The notes: a model not told the origin generated them from the sequence alone. A stretch of DNA of 64,000 nucleotides from Flavobacteriales bacterium (GCA_016700415.1 CP065018.1:1866001-1930000); one strand, 5' to 3'; positions 24,277 through 32,672 are shown, counted from the stretch's first letter. Made by a program: numbers and translations.

Positions 24277-24319
24277 GATGATCATCATCTGATCATCAAA
24301 TTATCTGATCATCTGATCG
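24277..24319. repeat. TGATCATC-type palindromic repeats upstream of fbp
   Basis: The stretch contains the palindrome GATGATCATC and two copies of CTGATCATC at 24289 and 24305 (16-bp spacing), then CTGATCG directly before the fbp ATG. A related CTGATCAC-rich stretch lies near 6916-6950. It may be a dispersed repeat or an operator. Confidence 0.6.
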
Positions 24320-24321
24320 AA

Positions 24322-25293
24322 ATGGCCAACATCACCACCCTCTCGGAATTCATCATCGAACGCGAAAAGGATTTCCCCTTCGCCACCGGTGATCTCACCC
24401 AACTGCTCACCTCCATCCGCTTGGCTGCCAAGCTGGTGAACCGGGAAGTGAACAAGGCCGGGCTGGTGAACGAGATCCTTGGCGAGACCAACGCGCACAA
24501 TATCCAAGGCGAACGCCAGCAGAAGCTCGACGTCTACGCCAACGACCGCTTTATCAGCGCGATGCGCAACCAGGGCGCGGTCTGTGCCGTGGCCAGCGAG
24601 GAGGAGGATGAGCACATCGTCTTTGACAATCCTGCTTCACTGAACGGCAAGTACGTGGTGGCCATGGATCCGTTGGACGGTTCCAGCAACATCGACGTGA
24701 ACGTTTCCATCGGTACCATCTTCTCCATCTATCGTCGGCTGGACCCGGAGAAGGTGACCTTGGATGATTTCCTGCAGCCCGGCAGTCAGCAGGTGGCGGC
24801 AGGCTATGTGGTCTACGGCAGCAGCACCATGCTCGTCTACACCACCGGCAGCGGAGTAAACGGATTCACGCTCGACCCTAGCATCGGCGTTTTCTGCCTC
24901 AGCCACCCGAACATGCAGGTGCCCAAGGACGGCAGCATCTACTCCGTGAACGAGGGCAACTATTTCGATTTCCCGGAGAATGTGCGTGGCTACATCGATG
25001 GCTGCAAAAAGAAAAAGATGAGCGCACGTTACATCGGCAGCCTGGTGGCGGACTTCCACCGCAACTTGCTGAAGGGCGGCATCTACATGTACCCAGGCAC
25101 CGCCGACAAGCCGAACGGCAAACTGCGCCTGCTCTACGAAGCCAATCCGCTCGCCATGTTGATCGAGCAGGCCGGCGGCAGCGCCACCGACGGCACCACC
25201 CGCATTTTGGACCTTCAGCCCACGGAACTGCACCAGCGCTGCCCCTTGTTCATCGGCAGCACGGCAATGGTGGAGGAGGTGATGAAGGGGTAG
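24322..25293 (+). CDS. fbp: Fructose-1,6-bisphosphatase class 1
   Basis: A 323-residue gluconeogenic enzyme that hydrolyses fructose-1,6-bisphosphate. The start MANITTLSEFIIEREK at 24322 fits the family; an in-frame codon at 24256 would translate the upstream repeat. Metal-site motifs are CAVASEEEDE and VVAMDPLDGSSNIDVNVSIGTIFSIY; the sugar-phosphate site includes YIGSLVADFHRNLLKGGIYMYPGT and KLRLLYEANPLAMLIEQAGG. Normal length. It stands alone, followed by hairpin-forming repeats. Confidence 0.96.
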   Translation: MANITTLSEFIIEREKDFPFATGDLTQLLTSIRLAAKLVNREVNKAGLVNEILGETNAHNIQGERQQKLDVYANDRFISAMRNQGAVCAVASEEEDEHIVFDNPASLNGKYVVAMDPLDGSSNIDVNVSIGTIFSIYRRLDPEKVTLDDFLQPGSQQVAAGYVVYGSSTMLVYTTGSGVNGFTLDPSIGVFCLSHPNMQVPKDGSIYSVNEGNYFDFPENVRGYIDGCKKKKMSARYIGSLVADFHRNLLKGGIYMYPGTADKPNGKLRLLYEANPLAMLIEQAGGSATDGTTRILDLQPTELHQRCPLFIGSTAMVEEVMKG

Positions 25294-25301
25294 TGTGTCC
25301 G

Positions 25302-25347
25302 CCCGCGCTTGCAGCGCGGGGCGTGCGAGGTAGGCGCTTGTAGCGCC
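25302..25347. repeat. Two short hairpin repeats with TTGYA loops
   Basis: CCCGCGC-TTGCA-GCGCGGG (25302-25320) and GGCGC-TTGTA-GCGCC (25333-25347). They sit between the convergent fbp and the small secreted-protein gene and could terminate both. The second, with its flank TGTAGCG...CGACCC, resembles DNA inside mfd at 29476-29497. Confidence 0.55.
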
Positions 25348-25355
25348 AAACGACC

Positions 25356-25790
25356 CTACTCCACCATCATCCGAGCGATCAATGCCCGCACGCGGACGCG
25401 GTCCGTCATTCCGGAAATACGGTACTCCGTACGTGCCGTGAAATTGATCACCAGGTCCATGTCATCCGCCACGGCGAGGGTGAAGGGCCTTCCGCCGGAC
25501 CAGCCCATGGCCAGATGCTCCAGACCCGGTAGATCACGGAAGATGTGCCGAGCCGGCGCATAACTCTTCATGGCTTCACCGGCGGTGCTCATCTGTTGCC
25601 CTTTCACCACGGTGCAGGGGACATGGCTTCGGTATAGCTTCCACGCCATAGCGTTCGCAGAGGCCGAGGTATATTTCCTTGGCGGAAGCTGTTTGAATAC
25701 GTGGATGCTGTCGATACGCTGGGCTAGTGCATCGACAGTCCCTATCAGGAAGCTGAGTCCGAACAGAAGATAACGGAGCATACGTGCCAT
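25356..25790 (-). CDS. Small secreted protein, unknown
   Basis: A 144-residue protein starting MARMLRYLLFGLSFLIGTVDALAQ, a clear signal peptide with cleavage after Ala-Leu-Ala. The frame continues upstream to 25859, but that part lacks signal-peptide character and crosses the -7 box at 25799-25806. The mature part (FKQLPPRKYTSASANAMAWKLYR..., DDMDLVINFTARTEYRISG) matches nothing I know. It contains one cysteine. Probably periplasmic or surface-exposed. Transcribed divergently from the YCF48-repeat protein gene. Confidence 0.7.
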   Translation of the reverse strand: MARMLRYLLFGLSFLIGTVDALAQRIDSIHVFKQLPPRKYTSASANAMAWKLYRSHVPCTVVKGQQMSTAGEAMKSYAPARHIFRDLPGLEHLAMGWSGGRPFTLAVADDMDLVINFTARTEYRISGMTDRVRVRALIARMMVE

Positions 25791-25798
25791 CGATGGTG

Positions 25799-25806
25799 CG
25801 AAGCTA
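25799..25806 (-). promoter_or_regulatory. Candidate -7 box for the small secreted protein
   Basis: TAGCTTCG on the minus strand, 8 bases before the ATG at 25790. Confidence 0.4.
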
Positions 25807-25874
25807 CCGGCATTACTTCCCGATCGGAAGTCTGGACCGGACCTTTTTGTTCCATTCATTTACTTGGTCGAGCC

Positions 25875-25882
25875 CATCTTTG
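25875..25882 (+). promoter_or_regulatory. Candidate -7 box for the YCF48-repeat protein
   Basis: CATCTTTG (one mismatch to TAnnTTTG), 8 bases before the ATG at 25891. Confidence 0.3.
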
Positions 25883-25890
25883 TGGTCGAT

Positions 25891-28098
25891 ATGAGAAACA
25901 CCCTGACATTCCTGCTCTTCGCCGCGTGTACCGCGACCTATGCCCAGCAATGGGAACTCGTCACGCCCATCAAGACCACCAGTGAATTCAAGAGTCTCGT
26001 GATGGTGAACGACCTGGTGGGTTATATCACCGACTGGCCCAATGGCGCGGTATTGTGCACGGAGGATGGCGGCGCGACCTGGCAGCGGCGCCTGAACTTG
26101 CTCCAGAACAAACCGCTGGCGCTCCACATGTGGGATGATGTGCGCGGCATCTGCGTGGGCAACAGCGGCACCGTATACCGCACCACCGATGGATTCCGCA
26201 CGGCCACCTCTTCTTTCAATCCCACGTACGGCCACCTCAACTGTGTGTTCTTCCTCAACGATACGTTGGGCTGGGTGGGCACGCAGACCGGGAAGATATA
26301 CCGCAGCACCGATGCCGGGGTTTCGTGGACGCTGATGCAGAGCGGCCAGAGCACCAGCAACTACATGACGGCGATCCAGTTCCTGAACCCCGACACAGGC
26401 TATGCCAGCTGCTACGCCGGTGAAATGCTGAAAAGCACCGACGGTGGCCTGACCTGGCTGAACGTGGGCCCCTTCGATCAGCTTGTGTTGATGCGCGACC
26501 TTCACTTCTACAGCACCCAAGAGGGCGTGGCGGTGGGCAGCGCAGGCGAGGTGATCCGAACCACCGACGGCGGGGTGACTTGGGATTCGATCCCTTCCAG
26601 CACCACGTACAGCTTGAACGCCATGGCCGTGCAAGGCGATGTGATCGTGGCCTGTGGCTGGTGGGGGCGCACGATCCGCAGCACGGACCGGGGCCAGACC
26701 TGGACGGAGATCCAAGTGGGCAGCTCCGAACACATGAGCGTGGCATTGACGCCGAGCGGCTACGGTTTGCTGGGCACCAACGGGCGCATCCAAGTGACCC
26801 ACAACGCTGGCCTGAGCTGGGCGGTTTTGTTCGAGGGCACCTCCGCCGGTACTGTCAACAAGATGAGCTTCGCGAATGACAGCATCGGCGTAGCGGGCAA
26901 CGGGCTGCGTACTACCGATGGTGGCCGCAAATGGGTAGCTGCACCCAGCGGTGGCCTGGGTGTCCACCTGCGTGCTGATGGCATCGGCTGCCGTGGTGGC
27001 AGCAGTGGCAGCTTCGGCCGCACCACGGACTATTTCGCAACGGGCATTAACGGCACCGGCCCCAACGTGGCCATCCGATGCACATGGAGCCTGAATGCCA
27101 ACACGCACATCGTCGGCGGCGGTGCGGTGTACGGCGGCATCTACCGCACCACCAACAACGGTTCCACTTGGACGCATGTGCTCGATGTGGGCAACATCAC
27201 CATCAGCGACCTCTGGTTCGTGGATGATCAGCAGGGCTATGCCGTGGGCGAGTACGGCGACAACTACCGGACCATGGACGGCGGCGTGACGTGGCAACCT
27301 TTGCCCCCCACGAGTGGCAGCTTGACCGTGTTCTTCACCGATGCGATGCACGGCTGGACCAAGCAGCACCGCACCACCGACGGCGGCGACACGTGGACAT
27401 ACATGGGCGGCACGCCGCAGACCACCATGAGCGTCTTTTTCACCGATAACGACACCGGATACGCGGTGGGCAGCACCGGGCAAACGGTGAAGTCCACGGA
27501 TGGCGGTGTGACCTGGAACAATGCACTGCCGGACATCCTCAACGCGGGGATCACCGATGCCGCCTACGTGGACGGCTACATCGTGATAGGCGGTGCGTAC
27601 GGAGACATCTACAGGGCGCAGGTGGGCTGTCCAAGCACGCCGCAAGTACCGGTCGTTACGGTGGACGGCACCACGCTCTGCACCGATCTCAACGGGCAGA
27701 TCCAGTGGTACCGCAATGGAATTCCACTAGCTGGGAACACGACACAATGCATCACTGTTGAACAAGGTGGCGACTACCATGTGATCGTGGTGGACGGGTT
27801 CGGATGTACTTCCGCTCCATCGGTAGCCGTACCGGTGATCTTCACCGGGATCACTGGCGCCAACGCATCCTCCGCACGTCTCTTCCCGAACCCGGCGAAC
27901 GGAATGGTACGCATCGAGCGCTCGGACAATGCACCCGCCATGCTGACGCTCACCGATCTGCAAGGACGCATCGTGCGGCAGGAAGCCATCAGCCGAAACC
28001 TCTGCACGCTCGATCTGGCCGACGTGAGACCCGGAGTGTATTTGGTGCGCATCGCCACGGCGGACAAAGCGGAAACGCTACGTTTGGTAAAGGAGTGA
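25891..28098 (+). CDS. YCF48/BNR-repeat protein with T9SS type A sorting domain
   Basis: A 735-residue secreted protein. The start MRNTLTFLLFAACTATYAQQ gives a clear signal peptide; the frame upstream is longer but lacks one. About residues 20-570 hold repeated beta-propeller blades, each with a 'TTDGGxTW' or 'STDGGLTW' type turn (YRTTDGF, KSTDGGLTW, RTTDGGVTW, RTTNNGSTW, KSTDGGVTW), typical of YCF48/photosystem-II-assembly-like and BNR repeats. An Ig-like segment follows (GDYHVIVVDGFGCTSAP). The C-terminal 75 residues (LFPNPANGMVRIE... LTDLQGRIVR... RPGVYLVRI) are a type A sorting domain for export by the gliding-type type IX system. Probably a cell-surface or released protein of unknown ligand. 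Confidence 0.9.
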   Translation: MRNTLTFLLFAACTATYAQQWELVTPIKTTSEFKSLVMVNDLVGYITDWPNGAVLCTEDGGATWQRRLNLLQNKPLALHMWDDVRGICVGNSGTVYRTTDGFRTATSSFNPTYGHLNCVFFLNDTLGWVGTQTGKIYRSTDAGVSWTLMQSGQSTSNYMTAIQFLNPDTGYASCYAGEMLKSTDGGLTWLNVGPFDQLVLMRDLHFYSTQEGVAVGSAGEVIRTTDGGVTWDSIPSSTTYSLNAMAVQGDVIVACGWWGRTIRSTDRGQTWTEIQVGSSEHMSVALTPSGYGLLGTNGRIQVTHNAGLSWAVLFEGTSAGTVNKMSFANDSIGVAGNGLRTTDGGRKWVAAPSGGLGVHLRADGIGCRGGSSGSFGRTTDYFATGINGTGPNVAIRCTWSLNANTHIVGGGAVYGGIYRTTNNGSTWTHVLDVGNITISDLWFVDDQQGYAVGEYGDNYRTMDGGVTWQPLPPTSGSLTVFFTDAMHGWTKQHRTTDGGDTWTYMGGTPQTTMSVFFTDNDTGYAVGSTGQTVKSTDGGVTWNNALPDILNAGITDAAYVDGYIVIGGAYGDIYRAQVGCPSTPQVPVVTVDGTTLCTDLNGQIQWYRNGIPLAGNTTQCITVEQGGDYHVIVVDGFGCTSAPSVAVPVIFTGITGANASSARLFPNPANGMVRIERSDNAPAMLTLTDLQGRIVRQEAISRNLCTLDLADVRPGVYLVRIATADKAETLRLVKE

Positions 28099-28127
28099 TC
28101 GCACTTTTCGGCGGACCGCTCTTTCGC

Positions 28128-28135
28128 TACCTTGG
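28128..28135 (+). promoter_or_regulatory. Candidate -7 box for the 132-residue protein
   Basis: TACCTTGG followed by CATC, 13 bases before the ATG at 28149. Confidence 0.35.
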
Positions 28136-28148
28136 CATCTCTGCGACC

Positions 28149-28547
28149 ATGCCACAGCTCCATCTGCCCACCACCTCCCGACCGGCCACTGAACGACGTT
28201 CGCAAATAGCGCGCTGGTTCAATTCACGCGGCTTCAGCACTGCGGCTTTCGAAAAGGGAAAGCTTCGGGTGAGCACCTATCGCATGGGTGAACCGATCTA
28301 CTTCAAACTGATCGACCACACGGGCCACGCTACCTACTACAAGGAAGCCACCGGCGGCGCACTGATCGTCTTCGAGGTGATGGCGGATGAGGAGCATATC
28401 TCCTACGAAGGCTATTGTCCGATCCTCCTCTTCGGCGTCTGGTCGAAGAAAATAGCCTTCAAACAAGGCGCAGGCCGGTTGACCAAATACCGCGACGAAG
28501 GCTACCGACTGGAACAGGAATTTCTGGCACACGTCCGCCAACTTTAA
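28149..28547 (+). CDS. Conserved-looking hypothetical protein
   Basis: A 132-residue soluble protein with no signal peptide and no domain I recognise. The ATG at 28149 (MPQLHLPTTSRPATERRSQIARWFNSRGF) follows a TACCTTGG box by 13 bases; the longer frame from 27804 overlaps the T9SS gene and is spurious. It is basic near the N-terminus, with a central beta-rich part (KGKLRVSTYRMGEPIYFKLI, ALIVFEVMADEEHISYEGY) and a C-terminal helical part ending HVRQL. Coding is supported by an intact frame filling the gap between flanking genes. Function unknown. Confidence 0.65.
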   Translation: MPQLHLPTTSRPATERRSQIARWFNSRGFSTAAFEKGKLRVSTYRMGEPIYFKLIDHTGHATYYKEATGGALIVFEVMADEEHISYEGYCPILLFGVWSKKIAFKQGAGRLTKYRDEGYRLEQEFLAHVRQL

Positions 28548-28580
28548 GTACGGCCGAAATAGAGATCTTCTGCTGTCATC

Positions 28581-29123
28581 ATGGCGAAACCCGTTACCTA
28601 CCTCCTTCTCTTCCGTGGCGTGGGCGGTGCCACGCAATTGCCCGTGGCACCGCTCCGCGAAGCGCTGACCAAGGCCGGCTTCACCGGGGCCACCACCTAC
28701 ATCAATAGCGGCAACGCATTGGTCCGAAGTACGCTCTCGCGGGAAAAGACCATTGCCAAAGTGGCCAAGCTGTGCAGGGAGCACTTTGGATTCGACAAGT
28801 CCATCTTCGCCCCTACCGCCGCGGAATGGCATGCGGTGATCGCCAACAATCCTTTTCCGGAAGTAACGGTGGGCAAGCAGTTGCATGCTGCGACGCTCGC
28901 CGCCACCCCGAAGCCTGAAGCCTTGGAAGCGATACGTGCGGTAGCCGTTGAAGGCGAAGGCTTGGTCATCGTGAACGATGTGGCCTACCTCCACACGCCG
29001 CACGGCTTCGGCACCTCCAAGTTCGCGGCCAAATTCGACAAGGGTATCGGCGTGGTGAACACCGCACGGAACTGGAACACGGTGCTGAAAATGATGGAGC
29101 TGGCGCAAGGTTTGGAGGGGTAG
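28581..29123 (+). CDS. DUF1697 family protein
   Basis: A 180-residue cytoplasmic protein. The family pattern is visible: YLLLFRGVGGATQLPVAPLREALTKAGF, then TGATTYINSGNALV, then a FGFDKSIFAPTAAEWHAVIANNPF block and the C-terminal TARNWNTVLKMMELA. The biochemical function of DUF1697 is not established. It starts 33 bp after the preceding hypothetical gene. There is no obvious terminator other than the hairpin at 29163, which also lies in the mfd leader. Confidence 0.88.
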   Translation: MAKPVTYLLLFRGVGGATQLPVAPLREALTKAGFTGATTYINSGNALVRSTLSREKTIAKVAKLCREHFGFDKSIFAPTAAEWHAVIANNPFPEVTVGKQLHAATLAATPKPEALEAIRAVAVEGEGLVIVNDVAYLHTPHGFGTSKFAAKFDKGIGVVNTARNWNTVLKMMELAQGLEG

Positions 29124-29143
29124 TAAGGGGCCGAGCCACACGC

Positions 29144-29151
29144 TACCTTTG
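29144..29151 (+). promoter_or_regulatory. Candidate -7 box for mfd
   Basis: TACCTTTG exactly matches TAnnTTTG and is followed by CGCCAC. It lies 62 bases before the mfd ATG, leaving a leader that contains a hairpin. Confidence 0.5.
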
Positions 29152-29162
29152 CGCCACTCCCG

Positions 29163-29194
29163 AACCCGATGCCCGGAATATCCGGCACCGGGTT
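29163..29194 (+). other. Imperfect hairpin in the mfd leader
   Basis: AACCCGATGCCCGGA and TCCGGCACCGGGTT pair over about 13 positions with one mismatch and one bulge, around an ATA loop. It could terminate DUF1697 transcription or fold in the mfd leader. Confidence 0.4.
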
Positions 29195-29213
29195 TTCGGG
29201 CATTTAGGCCTCT

Positions 29214-32200
29214 ATGAATTTGACCTCCCTTTCCGACCTCCTCACCCTCTTCGCCAACGACCCGCGCAGCAAGCAAGCTACGGAAGCATTGACCGCATCG
29301 CATGCGCGCATCCGCCTGAGCGGATTGATAGGCAGCGGCCGCTCACTTGCCGCCAATGCCATCCGTGAGAAGCGCGGCGGTACGCATGTGTTCATCCTCG
29401 GCGATAAGGAAGAGGCAGCGTACTTCATGAATGATCTGGAGGCGTTGCAGGCAGTCCGTACAGGCGCTCCAAACGGAGCGCCTGTAGCGTCGACCCAGAG
29501 GGTGGACCGACTGTTCTTCCCCGCCCCTTCACGTTCCCCCTATGATCCCGAAGGCCACCAGGACGGCGATCGCGTGACCCGTACGGAAGTGCTGGAAACG
29601 TTAATGACCCTTCAGCAAGCTCAGGGTCCTTCGCAGCTCACCATCGTCACCTATCCGGAGGCTTTGGTCCCACTCGTAGTGGGGAAGGAGACGATGCAGA
29701 AGAACTCGTTGGCGATCAAGCGCAACGAGGAACTGCCGATCGACACCTTGGAGGAATGGTTGCACGAAACCGGCTTCGAGCGCGTGGAATTCGTTTACGA
29801 GCCGGGGCAGTTCAGCATCCGTGGCGGCATTGTGGACGTGTTCAGCTACGGCAATGACAAGCCTTACCGCATTGAGCTTTATGGTGATACCGTGGAGAGC
29901 GTGCGCCGCTTCGACCCGCAGGACCAGCTAAGTGTAGAGCGCCTGGCCGAGGCGGTGATCGTACCGGACCTGCAGGACGAAGACGCGGCGAAGCAACAGA
30001 CCTTCTTTGCGCAACTCCCTGAGGATACCGTGATCTGGCTACAGGACCCGAAGGCGATCAGCGATACGGCCGTGAAGTCCTTGCAGTTGATGAACGATGT
30101 CTATGCTCGGACGCCGGAGAAAGGGAAGCACGCCAAGCCCGAGGAGCTATTGGCCAGTGATAGTGAGTTAGCAAAGGGACTATTGGGATTCCGGAAAGTG
30201 TTTTGGGGTTCCAGCCTCAAGCCTCAAGCTCCAAGCCGCAAGCTCGAGGCTGACGGCATGCAGCTTGAGGCTACCGAGATAGACTTCGGCCAAAGGCCTC
30301 AACCACCTTTCGCCAAAGACTTCAAGATCCTCAGCGGCGACCTGCACAACAAGCAGAACGCGGGCTTCACCAACCTGATCGCGTGCAACGGCGCCAAGCA
30401 GAGCGAACGCCTCTACTCCATCTTCCGCGACCTGGAGCACGAGGTTTCATTCACGCCCTTGGTGCTGGACCTCCACGAAGGCTTCATCGACGGTGAGCTG
30501 AAACTGGCGCTCTACACCGACCACCAGATCTTCGAGCGCTACCACCGCTTCCGGCTGAAGGAAGGTTTCCGCAAGAACTCGCAGGCGCTCACGCTGAAGG
30601 AGCTGACGCAGCTGAAACCCGGCGACCTCGTGGTACACATCGACCATGGCATCGGCGTGTTCAGTGGACTGGAGACAATCGATGCGGGCGGACAAATGCA
30701 GGAAGCGATCCGCCTGAAGTACCGCGACAACGACATCCTCTACGTCGGCATCCACAGCCTGCACCGCGTGAGCAAATACAGCGGCGAGGAAGGTGGCGCA
30801 GCGCCGAACGTGAGCAAGCTCGGCAGCCCCACGTGGAGGAGCCTGAAGGAAAAGACCAAGGCGAAAGTGAAGGCCCTCGCCTTCGATCTGATCAAACTCT
30901 ATGCGCACCGCAAGAGCAAGCCGGGCTTCGCGTTCCTGCCGGACAACTACTTGCAGACCGAGCTTGAGGCGAGCTTCATCTACGAGGACACGCCCGACCA
31001 GGAGAAAGCCACTGCCGATGTGAAACAGGACATGGAAAAGCCCGTCCCGATGGACCGGCTCGTCTGCGGCGACGTCGGCTTCGGCAAGACGGAAGTGGCG
31101 ATACGTGCGGCCTTCAAAGCGGTATGCGACAGCAAGCAAGTGGCGGTGCTGGTCCCGACCACCATCCTCGCGTTGCAGCATTGGAAGACCTTCACGGCAC
31201 GCATGAAGGGCCTTCCCGTGCGCGTGGACTACATCAACCGCTTCCGCAGCGCGGCGGACCAGAAGCAGATCCTCGTGGACCTCAAGGAAGGCAAGATCGA
31301 CATCCTCATCGGCACGCACCGCTTGGTGAGCAAGGACGTGAAGTACAAAGACCTCGGCCTGCTGATCATCGACGAGGAGCAGAAGTTCGGCGTGAACGTG
31401 AAGGACAAATTGAAGACGCTGCGCGCCACGGTGGACACGCTCACGCTCACCGCCACGCCGATCCCGCGCACGCTTCAGTTCAGCCTCATGGGGGCGCGTG
31501 ACCTCAGCATCATCAGCACGCCGCCACCCAACCGCTACCCGGTGCAGACCAACGTGCATCCGTATGACGAGGTGGTGATCAAGGAAGCGATCGACTACGA
31601 GCTTTCGCGTGGTGGGCAGGTCTACTTCATCAACGACAAGGTGAAGAACATCGAGTACGTCGCGGACATGATCCGCAAGCTGGTGCCCGGTGCGCGCGTC
31701 GCCGTGGGCCATGGGCAGCTCGAAGGCCACAAGCTCGAATCCGTGATGATGGACTTCATCGAAGGCGAGACTGACGTGCTCGTCTGCACCACCATCGTGG
31801 AGAACGGCCTCGACATCCCGAACGCGAACACCATCATCGTGAACGAGGCGCAGAACTTCGGCCTCAGCGACCTGCACCAATTACGCGGCCGCGTGGGGCG
31901 TAGCAACAAGAAAGCCTTCGCCCATCTGCTTGCTCCCAGTCCGCACCTCTTGCCGGACCTCTCACGCAAGCGCCTGCAGGCCATCGAACAGTTCAGCGAT
32001 CTGGGAAGCGGCATCCACATCGCAATGAAGGACCTCGACATCCGTGGTGCGGGCGATCTGCTCGGCGCGGAACAGAGCGGCTTCGTAAACGATATCGGCT
32101 TCGAGACCTACCACAAGATCCTTGAAGAGGCCGTGCGCGAACTGAAGGACGAGCACTTCAAGGAACTCTTCGAAGACCGCCAACTCGCACGCGGTGCCAC

Positions 32201-32672
32201 TCGCTACCGCGCCGACGACTGCGTATTGGAAACGGATCTGCGCATGATGATCCCCAACGATTACGTCAGCGAAACGGCCGAACGCCTCGCGCTCTACCGC
32301 GCATTGGACAATCTGAAGGACGCCGAGGAGCTGGAGAAATTCAGCGCGTCCATCGCGGACCGCTTCGGCCCGGTCCCCGCACAAGTGCAGGACCTGATGG
32401 AAGCGATCCGCCTGCGCTGGAGCGGCGAGCGCTTAGGCTTGGAGAAGATGAAGTTGAAGCAGGGCAAGCTCATCGGCACCTTCATCGCAGACCAGAAGCA
32501 TCCCTTCTTCGGGAGCGAGATATTTACTGCGATACTACGCGCCGTGCAGCAGCAGCCGCGCAAGTTCAAGGTTTACGAGAAGAACGGAACGTTGCGGCTT
32601 TCCGTGGGGGAAGTCACCACTATGCAACAGGCGAAGGAGGCGCTGGAGGGGGTGCTGGCGGTGGCTGCGTGA
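29214..32672 (+). CDS. mfd: Transcription-repair coupling factor
   Basis: A 1152-residue ATP-dependent translocase that removes stalled RNA polymerase and recruits UvrA. The N-terminal UvrB-like domains span about residues 25-350. The RNA-polymerase-interacting (CarD-like) domain is near 464-522 (LKPGDLVVHIDHGIGVF). The RecG-like motor has Walker A GDVGFGKTEVAIR near 618 and DEEQKFGV near 719, then GRVGRSNKKAFAHLL and the C-terminal domain that masks the UvrA site. Three segments of the N-terminal half (residues about 82-98, 130-142 and 334-354) are encoded by palindromic repeat-like DNA that stays in frame; they fall where loops are expected. Confidence 0.95.
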   Translation: MNLTSLSDLLTLFANDPRSKQATEALTASHARIRLSGLIGSGRSLAANAIREKRGGTHVFILGDKEEAAYFMNDLEALQAVRTGAPNGAPVASTQRVDRLFFPAPSRSPYDPEGHQDGDRVTRTEVLETLMTLQQAQGPSQLTIVTYPEALVPLVVGKETMQKNSLAIKRNEELPIDTLEEWLHETGFERVEFVYEPGQFSIRGGIVDVFSYGNDKPYRIELYGDTVESVRRFDPQDQLSVERLAEAVIVPDLQDEDAAKQQTFFAQLPEDTVIWLQDPKAISDTAVKSLQLMNDVYARTPEKGKHAKPEELLASDSELAKGLLGFRKVFWGSSLKPQAPSRKLEADGMQLEATEIDFGQRPQPPFAKDFKILSGDLHNKQNAGFTNLIACNGAKQSERLYSIFRDLEHEVSFTPLVLDLHEGFIDGELKLALYTDHQIFERYHRFRLKEGFRKNSQALTLKELTQLKPGDLVVHIDHGIGVFSGLETIDAGGQMQEAIRLKYRDNDILYVGIHSLHRVSKYSGEEGGAAPNVSKLGSPTWRSLKEKTKAKVKALAFDLIKLYAHRKSKPGFAFLPDNYLQTELEASFIYEDTPDQEKATADVKQDMEKPVPMDRLVCGDVGFGKTEVAIRAAFKAVCDSKQVAVLVPTTILALQHWKTFTARMKGLPVRVDYINRFRSAADQKQILVDLKEGKIDILIGTHRLVSKDVKYKDLGLLIIDEEQKFGVNVKDKLKTLRATVDTLTLTATPIPRTLQFSLMGARDLSIISTPPPNRYPVQTNVHPYDEVVIKEAIDYELSRGGQVYFINDKVKNIEYVADMIRKLVPGARVAVGHGQLEGHKLESVMMDFIEGETDVLVCTTIVENGLDIPNANTIIVNEAQNFGLSDLHQLRGRVGRSNKKAFAHLLAPSPHLLPDLSRKRLQAIEQFSDLGSGIHIAMKDLDIRGAGDLLGAEQSGFVNDIGFETYHKILEEAVRELKDEHFKELFEDRQLARGATRYRADDCVLETDLRMMIPNDYVSETAERLALYRALDNLKDAEELEKFSASIADRFGPVPAQVQDLMEAIRLRWSGERLGLEKMKLKQGKLIGTFIADQKHPFFGSEIFTAILRAVQQQPRKFKVYEKNGTLRLSVGEVTTMQQAKEALEGVLAVAA
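29459..29486. repeat. 12-bp palindrome inside mfd
   Basis: TACAGGCGCTCC and GGAGCGCCTGTA form a perfect 12-bp stem around AAAC. The DNA is translated as part of RTGAPNGAPVAS. It and its flank (TGTAGCGTCGACCC) resemble the intergenic repeat at 25331-25356. Confidence 0.7.
29603..29630. repeat. GACCCT...AGGGTC repeat inside mfd
   Basis: AATGACCCTTC followed by AGCAAGCTC and AGGGTC. The arms GACCCT (29606-29611) and AGGGTC (29623-29628) are complementary. AATGACCCTTC also occurs on the minus strand of the intergenic hairpin at 33816-33835. Confidence 0.6.
30213..30272. repeat. CCTCAAGC-type inverted repeat inside mfd
   Basis: AGCCTCAAGCT at 30220-30230 is the exact reverse complement of AGCTTGAGGCT at 30262-30272, with a further AGCCTCAAGC copy at 30213-30222. 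The encoded residues (SSLKPQAPSRKLEADGMQLEA) are low in conserved character. Confidence 0.6.

Noticed and set aside
25813..27645. 610-codon open frame on the minus strand
   Set aside because: It runs antisense through the YCF48-repeat gene and owes its length to that gene's repeats; the composition (His, Gly, Val, Ala) is non-protein-like.
30447..31880. 477-codon minus-strand frame inside mfd
   Set aside because: Shadow frame opposite conserved Mfd motor motifs; no recognisable domain or start signal.
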